DNA of 64,000 nucleotides from an uncultured Oleiphilus sp. (lineage in GTDB: Bacteria; Pseudomonadota; Gammaproteobacteria; Pseudomonadales; Oleiphilaceae). Positions within the stretch are counted from its first letter, which is position 1. The number at the start of each line of letters is the position of its first letter. The stretch is from the NCBI GenBank assembly GCA_913020245.1, contig CAJWAD010000006.1, positions 1 through 64,000 of the forward strand, written 5' to 3'. A model generated the notes under the pieces. It did no database searches. It worked only from the letters and a program-made list of their open reading frames with translations, and was not told the DNA's origin. Positions 1 to 9,268 of the stretch are shown here, piece after piece. The translations under genes were made by a program, and so were the position numbers.

Positions 1-2
1 TA

Positions 3-392
3 GCTGGGCTTGTTGCTATCACAGCTGAACCTGCTGATCCTTCACCACTTATGGCGGCAGTGATTGGCGCAATTGGTGGCGTGATCGTTGTATTCTCAAT
101 CGTGACGCTCGATAAACTGAAGCTTGATGACCCTGTAGGTGCCATCTCTGTGCACGGCGTTGTCGGTCTTTGGGGCATCTTCGCGGTATTGCTGTCTGAT
201 GCAGACGCAACCTTTAGCGGCCAGTTGATCGGTGCATTAACCATCTTCGTCTGGGTATTTGTGACGAGCTTGATTGCTTGGGGCGTCATTAAGGCGGTGA
301 TTGGTCTGCGCGTATCGGAAGAAGAAGAATACGAAGGTGTTGATCTATCAGAGTGTGGTATGGAAGCATATCCTGAATTCACTAAGGATTAA
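3..392 (+). CDS. amtB: Ammonium transporter (Amt family), C-terminal part
   Basis: The window opens inside this gene; the frame is open from base 3 and ends at the TAA at 390-392. The visible 129 residues are hydrophobic and carry the VHGVVGLWG stretch. In Amt/Rh proteins the His of this stretch is the second of the two pore histidines that line the ammonium conduction path. A further membrane helix follows (ALTIFVWVFVTSLIAWGVI), then a charged cytoplasmic tail (SEEEEYEGVDLSECGMEAYPEF), the part that contacts GlnK/PII proteins in the family. The upstream glnK partner often seen would lie outside the window. A strong terminator follows directly. The family call is firm; the symbol is by similarity. 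Confidence 0.92.
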   Translation, partial: AGLVAITAEPADPSPLMAAVIGAIGGVIVVFSIVTLDKLKLDDPVGAISVHGVVGLWGIFAVLLSDADATFSGQLIGALTIFVWVFVTSLIAWGVIKAVIGLRVSEEEEYEGVDLSECGMEAYPEFTKD

Positions 393-405
393 GCTTCAAC
401 TCTCT

Positions 406-456
406 GGTCTAGCTTAGACCTGAAAAAGAAAAAGGCGCTCTTTGAGCGCCTTTTTT
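406..456 (+). terminator. Rho-independent terminator after amtB
   Basis: A 10-bp GC-rich stem (AAAGGCGCTC, loop TTT, GAGCGCCTTT; 431-453) runs into a T tract, 40 bases after the amtB stop. A small perfect palindrome (GGTCTA gct TAGACC, 406-420) lies just before it. From 457 to 644 I see nothing recognisable. Confidence 0.85.
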
Positions 457-644
457 GATTGTATACTATTAGTCGTTTTATACGGGGGTAAAGCCTCGTC
501 TATTATTGTCGGGTTATCAGGCACTAGGTGAGTTTCCCCGTTGCATTGAGTCAAAAGGGACCTGGTTCAGTGACGGCATAAGACAACGTTATTTACGCTC
601 GAAAAATGGCGAGTTGGAGATACCGGTGTTATCTAAACGCTAGT

Positions 645-1772
645 CTAATCGAGTATTTTTATCAGATACGTAAGCAGGTCTATCTGCCGGGTATAATTAT
701 TTTTCTGTAAAACTGACTTAATATGGCTGCGCACCGTGTGCAATGACAGGCTCAAGTCTTCGGCCACCTGACTTGCTTGCCCATAAACTAACAAACCTTT
801 CAAAACACGTGCTTCGGCTTCCGAACAAGTCAAAACGTTTTGAATATGACGAAGCCGGTAATCTTGTTGATCATTACCGTCTCTAAATTCGAGAATGAGC
901 GATACGGTCTGTTTGCCGTCTATTCTTAAGGGCTTTAGGGTTATACGGATAGGTAAGTCATTTGTTGGCAGGAATAAATGCGTTACCTCAATCTTTTTCT
1001 TCTCGTAATTTCCCGATATTGTGACGCAGCTGTTTTCAAAGGTATGCGCAAACTCAACGTCTGCAAACCATAATTGATTTGTTGTTTCATCAATACCCAG
1101 ATTGGGGTGCTTATAAATGAGTTGCCGTAATGCCGAATTGGCACTCAGTACGGTTTTATCAAGGTTAAGAATAGCCAAGGGGTAATGCAGTTGTTCAATG
1201 CTCGCTTTTAAGCTCGTTAGTTTTTGATGCCCGGACGCCATTAATTGGTGCAGAAAGAAAGCTCTTTCCAAATGCGGTTTAAGCCGCGTGAGTACTTCTA
1301 GTTCTTTAAAGAAAAAAGGGCCTTGTGACAGGTTACGATTAAGGGTTAGCAAGAGCCGCCTATTCTGGTTTTCCACAGCAACGCTAATGCCGGCGTTATC
1401 ATATAAACCTAGTGATTTAACTAGTGCTTTAGTGAGCGGATTAAGGCCCGCGTATGGATTATAATCAGCGCGATCCTTAGACAAAGAATAAAGCCCGCCA
1501 GCCGCAGCTGAAACACCTTCTAATATTGCTTTATCCTTATTTATTGCACCTGTTTTCATCAACAAAGCTAAGCTACCAGAGGGATAGCCTTCCGCCCAAG
1601 TATAGTGAACCTTTACTGGATTAATATCCACGACGATTAATATCGCTGTGTATGCGTTTAAAATTAGCTTGAGTCGTTTTAAAAAACCGCTAAAACCGTC
1701 TTGGCTTGAAATGCCGCTGTAAAGTGCGGTAATTAATTCATCGTATACGTCGGTGCTAATGGGCGCGAGCAT
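645..1772 (-). CDS. LuxR-type HTH transcriptional regulator (second of a tandem pair)
   Basis: A 375-residue protein whose last ~65 residues form a LuxR/GerE helix-turn-helix (SEAEARVLKGLL ... LSLHTVRSHIKSVLQKNN). The N-terminal ~300 residues have no receiver motif and look like a sensory region, possibly PAS-like around residues 190-300. It is clearly paralogous to the protein encoded immediately upstream. Both share a TWAEGYPSG / GWSTGYPPG motif, a YSLSKDRADYN / YSFSKGRDDFN motif and a nearly identical DNA-binding end. The start lies 2 bases after the upstream stop, so the pair is almost surely one transcript. The target genes and signal cannot be told from sequence. Confidence 0.85.
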   Translation of the reverse strand: MLAPISTDVYDELITALYSGISSQDGFSGFLKRLKLILNAYTAILIVVDINPVKVHYTWAEGYPSGSLALLMKTGAINKDKAILEGVSAAAGGLYSLSKDRADYNPYAGLNPLTKALVKSLGLYDNAGISVAVENQNRRLLLTLNRNLSQGPFFFKELEVLTRLKPHLERAFFLHQLMASGHQKLTSLKASIEQLHYPLAILNLDKTVLSANSALRQLIYKHPNLGIDETTNQLWFADVEFAHTFENSCVTISGNYEKKKIEVTHLFLPTNDLPIRITLKPLRIDGKQTVSLILEFRDGNDQQDYRLRHIQNVLTCSEAEARVLKGLLVYGQASQVAEDLSLSLHTVRSHIKSVLQKNNYTRQIDLLTYLIKILD

Positions 1773-1774
1773 AA

Positions 1775-2878
1775 TTACCCTAACGCTTTTATGATCATGG
1801 CAATTAAATCGATCTGACGAGTGAAGTTATTTTTGTTTAATACTTCTTTTATGTGACTGCGGACCGTATGTGGCGAAAGGCTTAATGTTGCGGCTGTTTC
1901 GGTTGCATCGTTGCCGGCGAGTAAACACAGAACCACTTTGGCTTCTGCTTCACTGCATGTAATCACTTGACCAATGATATCAACGGTTGGTTCGACACTC
2001 ATGAGGGTGTCTTTCGCTTCAATAAGCACCCCACTCAGCTGCGCGTCACCAGCATATAATGGACGAAGCTGCAGACGCAGCAACCTATCTTCGCTGTTTT
2101 TCATGAACATGACTTCCATGCCCGCCGCTTTCGGCTCGTCAGCTAGGGTAAGCATTAAGAGCATTTTTTGAAATTGCTCATCATTGTCTTCGTTGTGAAA
2201 GCTGATGGCATCATCTTTAATACTGAACACCTGATGCGTTTTCCCGAACTGAATAAAAGCGGGGTTGGCATTAACTAATGACCCGGTAGCTGAGTAGATC
2301 GCCATTGGGTGATCAAGGCTGTTTATGGCAGAGTCTAGACCTTGTTTCAATTGCCGTTGCTTATGCAGCTCTACGTATAAATTAACTGCGCGCTGTATAT
2401 GGGTTGCTAAACGATTGAGAAGTTGTAAATCTTTCTGCTCAAACACTCCTTGCTGTTTATTGCGATTAATAATTAGTGCCATTCTACGGCCGTCAGCTAA
2501 GGCAAACGTGTAACAAGCCGAGTCTTTCATGTTAACGGCTTTCGCCCAGACTTTAGAGTTAAGCGAAACATGGCTAGTGATATTAAAATCGTCTCGCCCC
2601 TTCGAAAAACTATAAATACTACCCGGTGGCTCTTTTACAGCGCGCATCACCGCCTCATCGTTAAACACGAGGCCTGTTTTGATCAAGCCAGTAATAAGTC
2701 CAGGCGGGTATCCTGTCGACCAGCCGAAATAACCTTTTTTCTTTATGGGGTCTATACACACAAGCGCTGATGAAAAAACATTTATGTAGTCGCATAAACT
2801 GTTTAGGAAGGGGTCGAAGCCGTCGCCATCATTTATGCAACCGTACAAATGGTGCAGCAACGCATCGAGTGTCTGCAA
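1775..2878 (-). CDS. LuxR-type HTH transcriptional regulator (first of a tandem pair)
   Basis: A 367-residue regulator with a C-terminal LuxR-type helix-turn-helix (CSEAEAKVVLCLLAG ... LSPHTVRSHIKEVLNKNN, about residues 303-365) and an uncharacterised sensory N-terminal region. There is no phosphorylatable receiver domain and no acyl-homoserine-lactone-type autoinducer domain that I can recognise. It is co-directional with its paralogue downstream (2-base gap), which indicates a tandem duplication kept as an operon. The region to its right (2879-3352) is non-coding and must hold its promoter. Confidence 0.85.
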   Translation of the reverse strand: MQTLDALLHHLYGCINDGDGFDPFLNSLCDYINVFSSALVCIDPIKKKGYFGWSTGYPPGLITGLIKTGLVFNDEAVMRAVKEPPGSIYSFSKGRDDFNITSHVSLNSKVWAKAVNMKDSACYTFALADGRRMALIINRNKQQGVFEQKDLQLLNRLATHIQRAVNLYVELHKQRQLKQGLDSAINSLDHPMAIYSATGSLVNANPAFIQFGKTHQVFSIKDDAISFHNEDNDEQFQKMLLMLTLADEPKAAGMEVMFMKNSEDRLLRLQLRPLYAGDAQLSGVLIEAKDTLMSVEPTVDIIGQVITCSEAEAKVVLCLLAGNDATETAATLSLSPHTVRSHIKEVLNKNNFTRQIDLIAMIIKALG

Positions 2879-3352
2879 TTGCTGATCGTCATGTACATGG
2901 CTTGTTAGAACCTGCTTAGTCTTTAACTCTGTAATATGGAAATCCAGCGTTATTAGATTCGTAGTATGGTTAATATCGAGGAAAGCATACCATAAACGGC
3001 AGCAGTTTGATGATACCCTATTACGCTGTTATTACGCATGTTTACCATGCACACCGAGAGACCGAATACGTTCGCTTTTCGCCAAGGTATCGTTATCTTT
3101 CGGCGGTTTTTAAGCAGCATATTAATGAATAGCTATGGAAAAACGACCAACACTTTTTCTGGATATTACTTCATAGCGCATAGGGATGCGCTTTATCGTT
3201 ATTGTTTGCATTTAGACGATTGCCTAAGGGAGATACTCAAAATTCTCTGGACAGGAAATAGTTAAACAGGAATCTATCGTTAATTGTCACAAAAATGAAA
3301 TATTTATGCGAAATACTAATACGTTTACGCGTTCATATTTTGCGAGATTAAC
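2879..3352. other. Intergenic region between divergent LuxR pair and chemoreceptor
   Basis: 474 bases without a supported gene. The region is AT-rich and must carry the promoters for the two divergent units, but I cannot place -35/-10 pairs with confidence. A 75-codon reading frame at 3038-3265 shows no family resemblance and no convincing ribosome site. Confidence 0.5.
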
Positions 3353-5308
3353 ATGCAGTTAAAGTTATCTATGCTATCGCTTTTCAATTCTATGGCCTTG
3401 CTCATGGTTGCGCTCACTTTGGGTTTTTCGACTTGGTGGGGGTTAAATGAATTACGGCAACCGTTTGTTGAGTTTCAAGTTTTGAATGACCTTAAGCAAC
3501 GTTTTGAATCAGATGTTACCCAAGAGATTAAACTATATCTGGAGTCTGGCGACAGCAGTCGCTTGCAGTCTGCTGAGATTGGTTTGGAGGAATTTACTAC
3601 TGCTGATCTGCTACGCACTCGAGTCGAAAATAATCAGGCTCTATCCCCATTACAAGAATTAAAGACTTTTTTGACTTTAGACTTCAGAGCAGCAGGTAAA
3701 CTTTCAGGCGACCCTCAAGGGCTATTAATTCAAAATGAGCGCGAAACAGGAGACGAATTAAGTTTGTTGACTGAATATGCCCTGATGGGCTGGGATACGA
3801 ACCCACGCGTGGCGGAGCAGTACATTAAAATATCGAGCGGATTACTGGAGTTACTGCAGGACCGATCTGTTTCTCGTGAGAAATTTTTCGATGATTTTGA
3901 CAGCAACCATTTTAACAATATTCGCTTGATTTCGGAGCAGTTATCGCAGGGTGCTCAAGAGTTATTAGATCTGCCTTTGTTGGGCGTAATGGAGTCGGAA
4001 GAAGATGATTTTGGCTTAATCCTTGGCGATGAGGAGGTATTGGGGGACAAAGGTGCAGAATACCGTGAAAATTTTCGCTATTTGGCGTCACGCTATTTAG
4101 GTGAAGTTGATCGAACCCTGCAAAATATAGAGGGAGTTAAACAAAGTCGGATTGTTTTGCAGGTAAAAGTGGATGCGGTTAAACAGGTCATCTTAACGGC
4201 TGAAAAGTTGGCGCAAGTCCAAATTGATGAGGCTTTTGTCTCGGTGCGTAATCTACTTGTCTCGGTGATACTCGCGATTATCATCATTACCTTTTTGATT
4301 GATTTTGTACAACGTTCGGTGATGTCGCGCATCAAGGCTTTTGTCCCACATTTGGTGAGTTTCTCAGAGGGAGACTATAGCTCTGATGTTAATGTTGCTG
4401 CGAAAACACAAGAGATGAGGGCGCTTGTCGACGCTGCTAACCAATTAAAGCGATCGATGTCTGCACTCGTTGGTGATTTAAAAAGCCGCGCAACGGGCGT
4501 AAATGGCGTAAGTTCAGAGCTCAGCGACCTCGCAGAAGATATGAGTAAACAGAGTGAAACGCAGTTAAATGAAACGACGCAAATTTCGGTTGCGATGGCG
4601 CAAATGCATGCTTCATTTAACGAGGTAGCTGAGAGCGCATCTGGCGCGGCAAAGGCGACGATGCAAGCAAATACAGCTGTTCATGAAGGTAATTCACTCG
4701 TTCAAAGTTCGGTTGAGAGTGTACTAGGTCTTGTTGATGGGGTGTCTGAGGCTTCAGATATGGTGATCGACCTGAGTAAGGATGCTGAGAATATTTCTAC
4801 CGTGTTGTCTGTTATCGAGGATATTGCCGAGCAGACCAATTTGTTGGCGTTAAATGCAGCCATAGAGGCAGCAAGGGCCGGCGATGCAGGCAGGGGGTTT
4901 TCGGTGGTCGCTGATGAGGTGCGTGGTTTGTCGCTACGAACTTCAGAATCGACGAAAGAAATTAAAGACATTATTTTGAGGCTTCAAAATGCATCTAAAT
5001 CAACCGCAAAAGTCATGCAAGATCAGCGCTCAATCGCCAAAACAGTGGTTAATAAAAGTACGACGGCTGGTCGACGTCTTGATGAAATTGTAGAGGCGAT
5101 TAACAGTATTCAAAACTTGAGCGACACCATTGCATCTGCGACTGAAGAGCAGGTTTCAGTGGTAGCTAACGTGACGGATAACATCAAACACATTCGAGAA
5201 CAAAACGTAAATACCAGCCAACTAGCAAATACGGTTAATAATCGGGCAGCTTCTTTGAGTGATATCTGCGAGCACTTAAGCGAGGTCGCAGAGCGGTTTC
5301 AAACCTAG
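3353..5308 (+). CDS. Methyl-accepting chemotaxis protein
   Basis: A 651-residue chemoreceptor. The N-terminus has a membrane helix (about residues 8-27). A ~270-residue mostly helical periplasmic ligand region follows, then a second membrane helix (about 299-318, [18 protein letters not shown]). A HAMP-like linker leads to a long coiled-coil signalling domain. The conserved hairpin tip is plain ([20 protein letters not shown] ... [13 protein letters not shown], from about residue 490), the part that binds CheA and CheW. There is no C-terminal CheR-docking pentapeptide. It stands alone with no che genes nearby. The ligand region, with a glutamate/aspartate-rich patch near residues 215-230, is not one I recognise, so the stimulus is unknown. 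Confidence 0.93.
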   Translation: MQLKLSMLSLFNSMALLMVALTLGFSTWWGLNELRQPFVEFQVLNDLKQRFESDVTQEIKLYLESGDSSRLQSAEIGLEEFTTADLLRTRVENNQALSPLQELKTFLTLDFRAAGKLSGDPQGLLIQNERETGDELSLLTEYALMGWDTNPRVAEQYIKISSGLLELLQDRSVSREKFFDDFDSNHFNNIRLISEQLSQGAQELLDLPLLGVMESEEDDFGLILGDEEVLGDKGAEYRENFRYLASRYLGEVDRTLQNIEGVKQSRIVLQVKVDAVKQVILTAEKLAQVQIDEAFVSVRNLLVSVILAIIIITFLIDFVQRSVMSRIKAFVPHLVSFSEGDYSSDVNVAAKTQEMRALVDAANQLKRSMSALVGDLKSRATGVNGVSSELSDLAEDMSKQSETQLNETTQISVAMAQMHASFNEVAESASGAAKATMQANTAVHEGNSLVQSSVESVLGLVDGVSEASDMVIDLSKDAENISTVLSVIEDIAEQTNLLALNAAIEAARAGDAGRGFSVVADEVRGLSLRTSESTKEIKDIILRLQNASKSTAKVMQDQRSIAKTVVNKSTTAGRRLDEIVEAINSIQNLSDTIASATEEQVSVVANVTDNIKHIREQNVNTSQLANTVNNRAASLSDICEHLSEVAERFQT

Positions 5309-5469
5309 TATCTGATGACTAAAAAGTATGATTGTTCGTCTTTTCCTATGCGGGCTGCCGCAAAAAAACGAGGTTAACCTGGACGTATTGTGAAGCTGAA
5401 ACTGCCCTTGCGATGGGTTATCGACAAGGGCAAGCGTTGTTCATCGGAGTATTCGAATTAAAGTGAGCA

Positions 5470-6402
5470 TTAATTTAGTTGCGTTATAAACTTTAGCGTT
5501 TCGTCCGCTGTGTATGATGGCACTTCTACCATCGCCAAGTGCCCAATGCCGGACATCACAAGCGTCTTTGCGCCCGCAACGAGCGAGGCATATTTATCTA
5601 TATTTTTGGCATTGATGACGCGGTCTTCCTCGCCCCAGATGATAAAGGTTGGTGTGTTTACTTGATTAATTTTTGAATTTACACCGGCTGCTAAGTCTTC
5701 TCTGAGTTGCTTAAAAATAACCGCATTGAGATCGGCTCGGGCAACCGCTTTTTCGGCTTCTACTTGTGAGATGGGGCCAGGTATAAACGGTTGCTCAGAC
5801 ATTACAAAATCTAGAATCTCGATAAACTGTTGCTCGGTTCTTGCAATGAGCGGATTTTTGCCTCCTTCTAAGATGGTATCCATTTCCGAGGGAACATCGT
5901 GCACGCCGGCGGGACTAATCAAGGTGACACTAGCGGTTTTTTCAGGGAAAGACGCGGCATAAAGCATCGAAATTGCACCCCCCATTGAATTACCAACTAA
6001 ATGAAATTTTTTCACGCCGATGGCGCCCATCAATGCATCGACAAATTGTACTTGGTCTTCGACATGGTAGGAGCCATTTAAGTCTTGTTTATTCTCACCG
6101 TGTCCCTTTAAATCGGGGACGATCACCTGGTAGCGATCAATAAAGTGACTCGCATAGCGCGGCCAATTATCTTTGCTTCCTGTAAAGCCGTGTAGCATGA
6201 CAATTTTTTCAGGTTTTTCTGCCGAGCTATAGTAGTTGACGACTTCGCCGTCTATTTGTGTCGTGAAGGGTTCAAGGCTTGCTGCCTCGCGCTCGAAGTT
6301 TATTGCGGCGGCGTGCAGATCATAACGAAAATGATGCCCGGCTACGTTGGCGCCAATGACAAGTAGTGCCACGATGAGCACAGATAGACCTAATTTCTTC
6401 AT
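5470..6402 (-). CDS. Alpha/beta hydrolase (lipase/esterase-like), membrane-anchored or exported
   Basis: A 310-residue hydrolase with an N-terminal hydrophobic segment (residues 4-20) that could be a signal peptide or membrane anchor. The fold's landmarks are visible: oxyanion HGF at 71-73, nucleophile elbow GNSMGG with Ser139, acid Asp260 (WGEEDRV) and His288 (GIGHLAM). An inserted cap between about residues 165 and 235 suggests a lipid-like or ester substrate, which is inference. It is transcribed divergently from an AraC-type regulator gene. That arrangement is common for lipase/esterase genes and their OruR-like regulators. The exact substrate is unknown. Confidence 0.85.
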   Translation of the reverse strand: MKKLGLSVLIVALLVIGANVAGHHFRYDLHAAAINFEREAASLEPFTTQIDGEVVNYYSSAEKPEKIVMLHGFTGSKDNWPRYASHFIDRYQVIVPDLKGHGENKQDLNGSYHVEDQVQFVDALMGAIGVKKFHLVGNSMGGAISMLYAASFPEKTASVTLISPAGVHDVPSEMDTILEGGKNPLIARTEQQFIEILDFVMSEQPFIPGPISQVEAEKAVARADLNAVIFKQLREDLAAGVNSKINQVNTPTFIIWGEEDRVINAKNIDKYASLVAGAKTLVMSGIGHLAMVEVPSYTADETLKFITQLN

Positions 6403-6513
6403 TGAGTTCTCTTGTGTTTTATTTAGTTATTAATCAATATTTAGGACTTGAATCGCCCATGTTTTTTACATGCTAGGCGCTAAAACAGGCCTCTTCTATA
6501 GCAATGTTTGGGT

Positions 6514-6528
6514 GAATTTGATAAATTC
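6514..6528. promoter_or_regulatory. Small palindrome in the hydrolase/AraC divergent promoter region
   Basis: GAATTT GAT AAATTC is a perfect 6-3-6 inverted repeat, 45 bases before the AraC-family start and in the 170-base gap it shares with the hydrolase gene. It could be an operator. The assignment is positional only. Confidence 0.3.
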
Positions 6529-6572
6529 GGCCATAGAATAAATACTAAATCGACAAGTGAAGAGAATATGGT

Positions 6573-7586
6573 ATGTCTACACGACCCCTGTTAGGCCTGA
6601 GTTATACCGCTAATTTGTTTCGCAATAAGGGTTATGATGTTGAAGCGGTGTTTAAAGAACATGGCTTTTCCATTGAAAATATTGACGCGGCGGCGCGTAT
6701 TAGTCGCAGTAAAGAGCTTGCGATTTTTCAGTCTTTGTTTGATTTGCATCCAGATCCTTTATTAGCGCTGGAGGTTGGGCCATTGCTGGGTCCGGCCGGT
6801 TATGGCCCGCTGGCGATGCTGCTAGCCACCTGCAAAAACGCTTATGAAGCGATGCAAATGGGAATAAGGTACCAGACCTTAGGCTACGTATTTGGCGACT
6901 TAAGCACCGAGCTTTATAACGATAAAGTGGCACTGCGCATTGATCAGGCCATCGTACCTAGCAAGATCAGCGAATTTATACTGTATCGCGACATGGTGGG
7001 TACGGCCAAAATGATCAAAGATATTTTTCAATTAAATGGTTTTGAGTTAGAGCTTAGTAGCGTTGAGTTCGCTAGTCCGCGACCTAGCAAAGCCGCCGGT
7101 TTTGAGCCTGCTTTTAATTGTCCGGTTAAGTTCAGTCAACAAGATAATCGTATATTTATCGCGACTAAATTCTTACAGCTAGGTTTTCCTCAGGCGAACG
7201 TTAGTGCATTTAATATGTATCGTGATCAGTGCGAAAAAATCTTATTTGATTCGACTCAAGGGCAAGACTCCTTGAGTGAGGCCTTAGCCAGCTATTTGGC
7301 AATATTTAGTTATGATATTCCCAAAGCCGCTGAAGCAGCGAGCACATTCGGTATTTCTGAGAGAACGCTGCGCCGGCAGTTAAGTGCTGAGGGGAATAGC
7401 TTTCAAAACGTGCTGGACCAAGTGCGCTTTGATAAAGCCAAGAAATGGCTCAGTGAGAGTGGTTTAGCCGTTGAACATATTGCGGCTAAGCTAGGGTATC
7501 AGGAGGCCGCTGCATTTAATCATGCCTTTAAACGCTGGAGTCAAACAAGCCCGTCCCATTATCGAAAGACTCATTCAAGTAAGTAG
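6573..7586 (+). CDS. AraC-family transcriptional regulator
   Basis: A 337-residue regulator. Residues ~20-200 resemble the 'arabinose-binding domain' type N-terminus found in OruR/ArgR-like AraC proteins (PEVGPLLGPAGYGPLAMLL-type region here reads VGPLLGPAGYGPLAMLLATC). Residues ~235-333 carry the double helix-turn-helix (AAEASTFGISERTLRRQLSAEG and HIAAKLGYQEAAAFNHAFKRW). The divergent hydrolase gene is the natural candidate target. The last 16 bases overlap the end of the convergent tlpA-like gene. Confidence 0.9.
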   Translation: MSTRPLLGLSYTANLFRNKGYDVEAVFKEHGFSIENIDAAARISRSKELAIFQSLFDLHPDPLLALEVGPLLGPAGYGPLAMLLATCKNAYEAMQMGIRYQTLGYVFGDLSTELYNDKVALRIDQAIVPSKISEFILYRDMVGTAKMIKDIFQLNGFELELSSVEFASPRPSKAAGFEPAFNCPVKFSQQDNRIFIATKFLQLGFPQANVSAFNMYRDQCEKILFDSTQGQDSLSEALASYLAIFSYDIPKAAEAASTFGISERTLRRQLSAEGNSFQNVLDQVRFDKAKKWLSESGLAVEHIAAKLGYQEAAAFNHAFKRWSQTSPSHYRKTHSSK

Positions 7587-8056
7587 CCGATGGCTTTTTT
7601 TAGTTTGGGGATATGAGAGGGATGAAAGCCTTGAAATGAGCCGATAATCTCCCCCTTTTTATCGATTAAAAATGAGGAGGGTAAGCCGACTAATTGATAG
7701 GCTCGCTGTGTTTTGCCAGTTCGCTCGGTGAGTACTGTATAGTTAACTGGGAATTTGCGTAAAAACGCCATGCCGTCGTTGGGGTTCTCATCAACGTTAA
7801 TGGCGATTACTTGAAACTTATCAGGATTCATTTCAGCTTGTAGTTTTGCAAGCGCAGGCAGTGATTGCCGGCAGGGCCCACACCATGATGCCCAAAAATC
7901 TAGATAAATAACCTTTCCTTTGTAGTCGGATAAGCGATGAATGTTACTCGATGCTAACTCGCGTAACTCAAATGGCGGTGCGTAGCCTTCCGCAAAGGTG
8001 ACGGGCGTGATAGCCAGCAAAAAAAGTAGCAAACTAAGATGGCGTAATCGGTGCAT
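7571..8056 (-). CDS. TlpA-like thiol-disulfide oxidoreductase (exported thioredoxin fold)
   Basis: A 161-residue protein from the ATG chosen here (8056). This start gives a typical signal peptide (HLSLLLFLLAITPVTFA) followed by a thioredoxin/AhpC-like domain with the active site FWASWCGPC (Cys59 and Cys62) and the cis-proline region VGLPSSFLIDKKGEI. It probably reduces or transfers disulfides in the periplasm, for example in cytochrome c maturation or protein repair. An upstream in-frame GTG at 8107 would add 17 polar residues before the signal peptide and put its ribosome site inside a stable hairpin, so I prefer the ATG. It converges on the araC-type gene with a 16-base overlap. Confidence 0.85.
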   Translation of the reverse strand: MHRLRHLSLLLFLLAITPVTFAEGYAPPFELRELASSNIHRLSDYKGKVIYLDFWASWCGPCRQSLPALAKLQAEMNPDKFQVIAINVDENPNDGMAFLRKFPVNYTVLTERTGKTQRAYQLVGLPSSFLIDKKGEIIGSFQGFHPSHIPKLKKAIGYLLE

Positions 8057-8107
8057 CGTGCGTTGATATGTTAGTGGTGGTAATTGCTTAGAGCCTAAGT
8101 TATTCAC

Positions 8108-8135
8108 TTAGTTCCCTTTCGAAAAAGGGAACTAA
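8108..8135. repeat. Perfect 12-bp inverted repeat with CGAA loop
   Basis: TTAGTTCCCTTT (8108-8119), CGAA, AAAGGGAACTAA (8124-8135). The stem is perfect. No T run follows directly on the minus strand, the direction of the flanking genes. On the plus strand a T-rich stretch starts a few bases later. It may be an intercistronic hairpin or part of a dispersed repeat; the following ~70 bases (8136-8206) carry no gene. Confidence 0.6.
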
Positions 8136-8206
8136 ATTCTTTTTTAAGTGCGCACCAAAAGATGCTTTTTGTTACTTTGCGCTCAGTTTAACGCGGCGCC
8201 GATGCA

Positions 8207-8830
8207 CTATTCGAACGGAAAGGTCTGGAACTGTCGTTGATGGAAACGAAGCTGTGCAGCTTGCCCCCCATTTGGAAATCGATGATAAACAATGCGGCTA
8301 ATATTCGCGTAAGGCACATCGAAATTCCAAAGCTTATCTAGTGGCATATCAAGCACTTTCACTAAAATTGCGCGAATGACACCACCATGACAAACAAGTA
8401 AGCGATGCTGCTCATCGCTTTTGTCGACCAGTGTTTCCCACGCATTATGAACACGACTTACAAAGTCGCTCATGCGTTCGCCCCCTGCTGGTGTATGCTG
8501 GTCTGGATCTTGCCAATAGTTTTGTAGCGCTTCTTTGTCACGCACCATCAGTTCTTTGGTGGTCATCCCTTCCCATTCGCCAAAACCAATCTCACGAAAT
8601 TGATCATTTAAGGTAACTGAAAGCTTTAACTTATCTCCCAATTCATGTGCAAAATTTTGGCAGCGCAGCAGTGGAGAGCTAACGATATCTTGCCAAGGTT
8701 TATGCTCGCCGATTGCTGCGCGCATTTGTTTCCAGCCAAGTTCGGACAAGGGATCATCTTGTGTGCCGCGTAAACGTGTGCCACCGATAGGTTCACCATG
8801 ACGAATCAGGTCGATAATAGTTTCTTGCAT
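8207..8830 (-). CDS. Histidine phosphatase family protein (alpha-ribazole phosphatase-like)
   Basis: A 207-residue phosphoglycerate-mutase-superfamily enzyme. It shows the catalytic RHG motif near the N-terminus (IDLIRHGEP), the second arginine site ([11 protein letters not shown]), the acid region ([11 protein letters not shown]) and the second histidine ([11 protein letters not shown]). The GEWEGM signature and length fit the CobC/alpha-ribazole phosphatase branch, but no cobalamin genes lie nearby, so a general phosphatase role is as likely. I start it at the second Met (8830), which has GAGA 6 bases upstream; an ATG four codons earlier (8842) is possible. Confidence 0.82.
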   Translation of the reverse strand: MQETIIDLIRHGEPIGGTRLRGTQDDPLSELGWKQMRAAIGEHKPWQDIVSSPLLRCQNFAHELGDKLKLSVTLNDQFREIGFGEWEGMTTKELMVRDKEALQNYWQDPDQHTPAGGERMSDFVSRVHNAWETLVDKSDEQHRLLVCHGGVIRAILVKVLDMPLDKLWNFDVPYANISRIVYHRFPNGGQAAQLRFHQRQFQTFPFE

Positions 8831-8876
8831 TGAATGTCTCATTTACAAATGCGCTACTAACGAGCACGGATTGGCT

Positions 8877-8882
8877 TATAAT
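8877..8882 (+). promoter_or_regulatory. Possible -10 box for ppnP
   Basis: TATAAT, 55 bases before the ppnP ATG in the divergent gap. No good -35 hexamer is visible at the expected spacing. Confidence 0.25.
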
Positions 8883-8937
8883 ACCGGGCGTTTTGGCGCC
8901 TGCATATAGCAGAGAAACCAACTATTTGGAGAACAAC

Positions 8938-9219
8938 ATGTTAGACGTAAATGAATATTTTGATGGGCAGGTAAAATCGATTGCGTTCCAGACGCAAACG
9001 CTCCCGGCGACCGTCGGTGTGATGGCGGCGGGTGAGTACACCTTTGGTACGAATCAAAAAGAGTACATGACGGTTGTTAGTGGTGAATTAATGGTCAAGT
9101 TGCCAGGAAGTGACACATTTAAACGTTTTCCTGAGGGTGAAACCTTTATTGTTGAGGCTAACCAGTCTTTCGATCTACAAGTACCTGTTGCTACCGCATA
9201 TTTGTGCAAATACGAGTAA
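8938..9219 (+). CDS. ppnP: Pyrimidine/purine nucleoside phosphorylase PpnP
   Basis: A 93-residue cupin of the PpnP/YaiE family, which cleaves a range of nucleosides with phosphate to give the free base and ribose-1-phosphate. The single-domain cupin pattern is visible ([17 protein letters not shown], then [17 protein letters not shown] and [16 protein letters not shown]). The length equals the E. coli protein (~94 residues). I set the start at 8938 because TTGGAG lies 8-10 bases upstream; the open frame extends further 5' but without family similarity. It is a single gene, divergent from the phosphatase and convergent with cinA. Confidence 0.92.
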   Translation: MLDVNEYFDGQVKSIAFQTQTLPATVGVMAAGEYTFGTNQKEYMTVVSGELMVKLPGSDTFKRFPEGETFIVEANQSFDLQVPVATAYLCKYE

Positions 9220-9268
9220 ACAGTCGACGCGTTACGTATTTTCTTGTCGATTTGGTTTTTTTGCTGGT

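Noticed and set aside
3038-3265. 75-codon plus-strand frame upstream of the chemoreceptor gene
   Set aside because: No family resemblance, no good ribosome site, odd composition; likely chance in a promoter region.
5403-5432. 8-bp stem (TGCCCTTG / CAAGGGCA) between the chemoreceptor and hydrolase genes as a terminator
   Set aside because: Loop of 14 bases and no T run on either strand; too weak to call.
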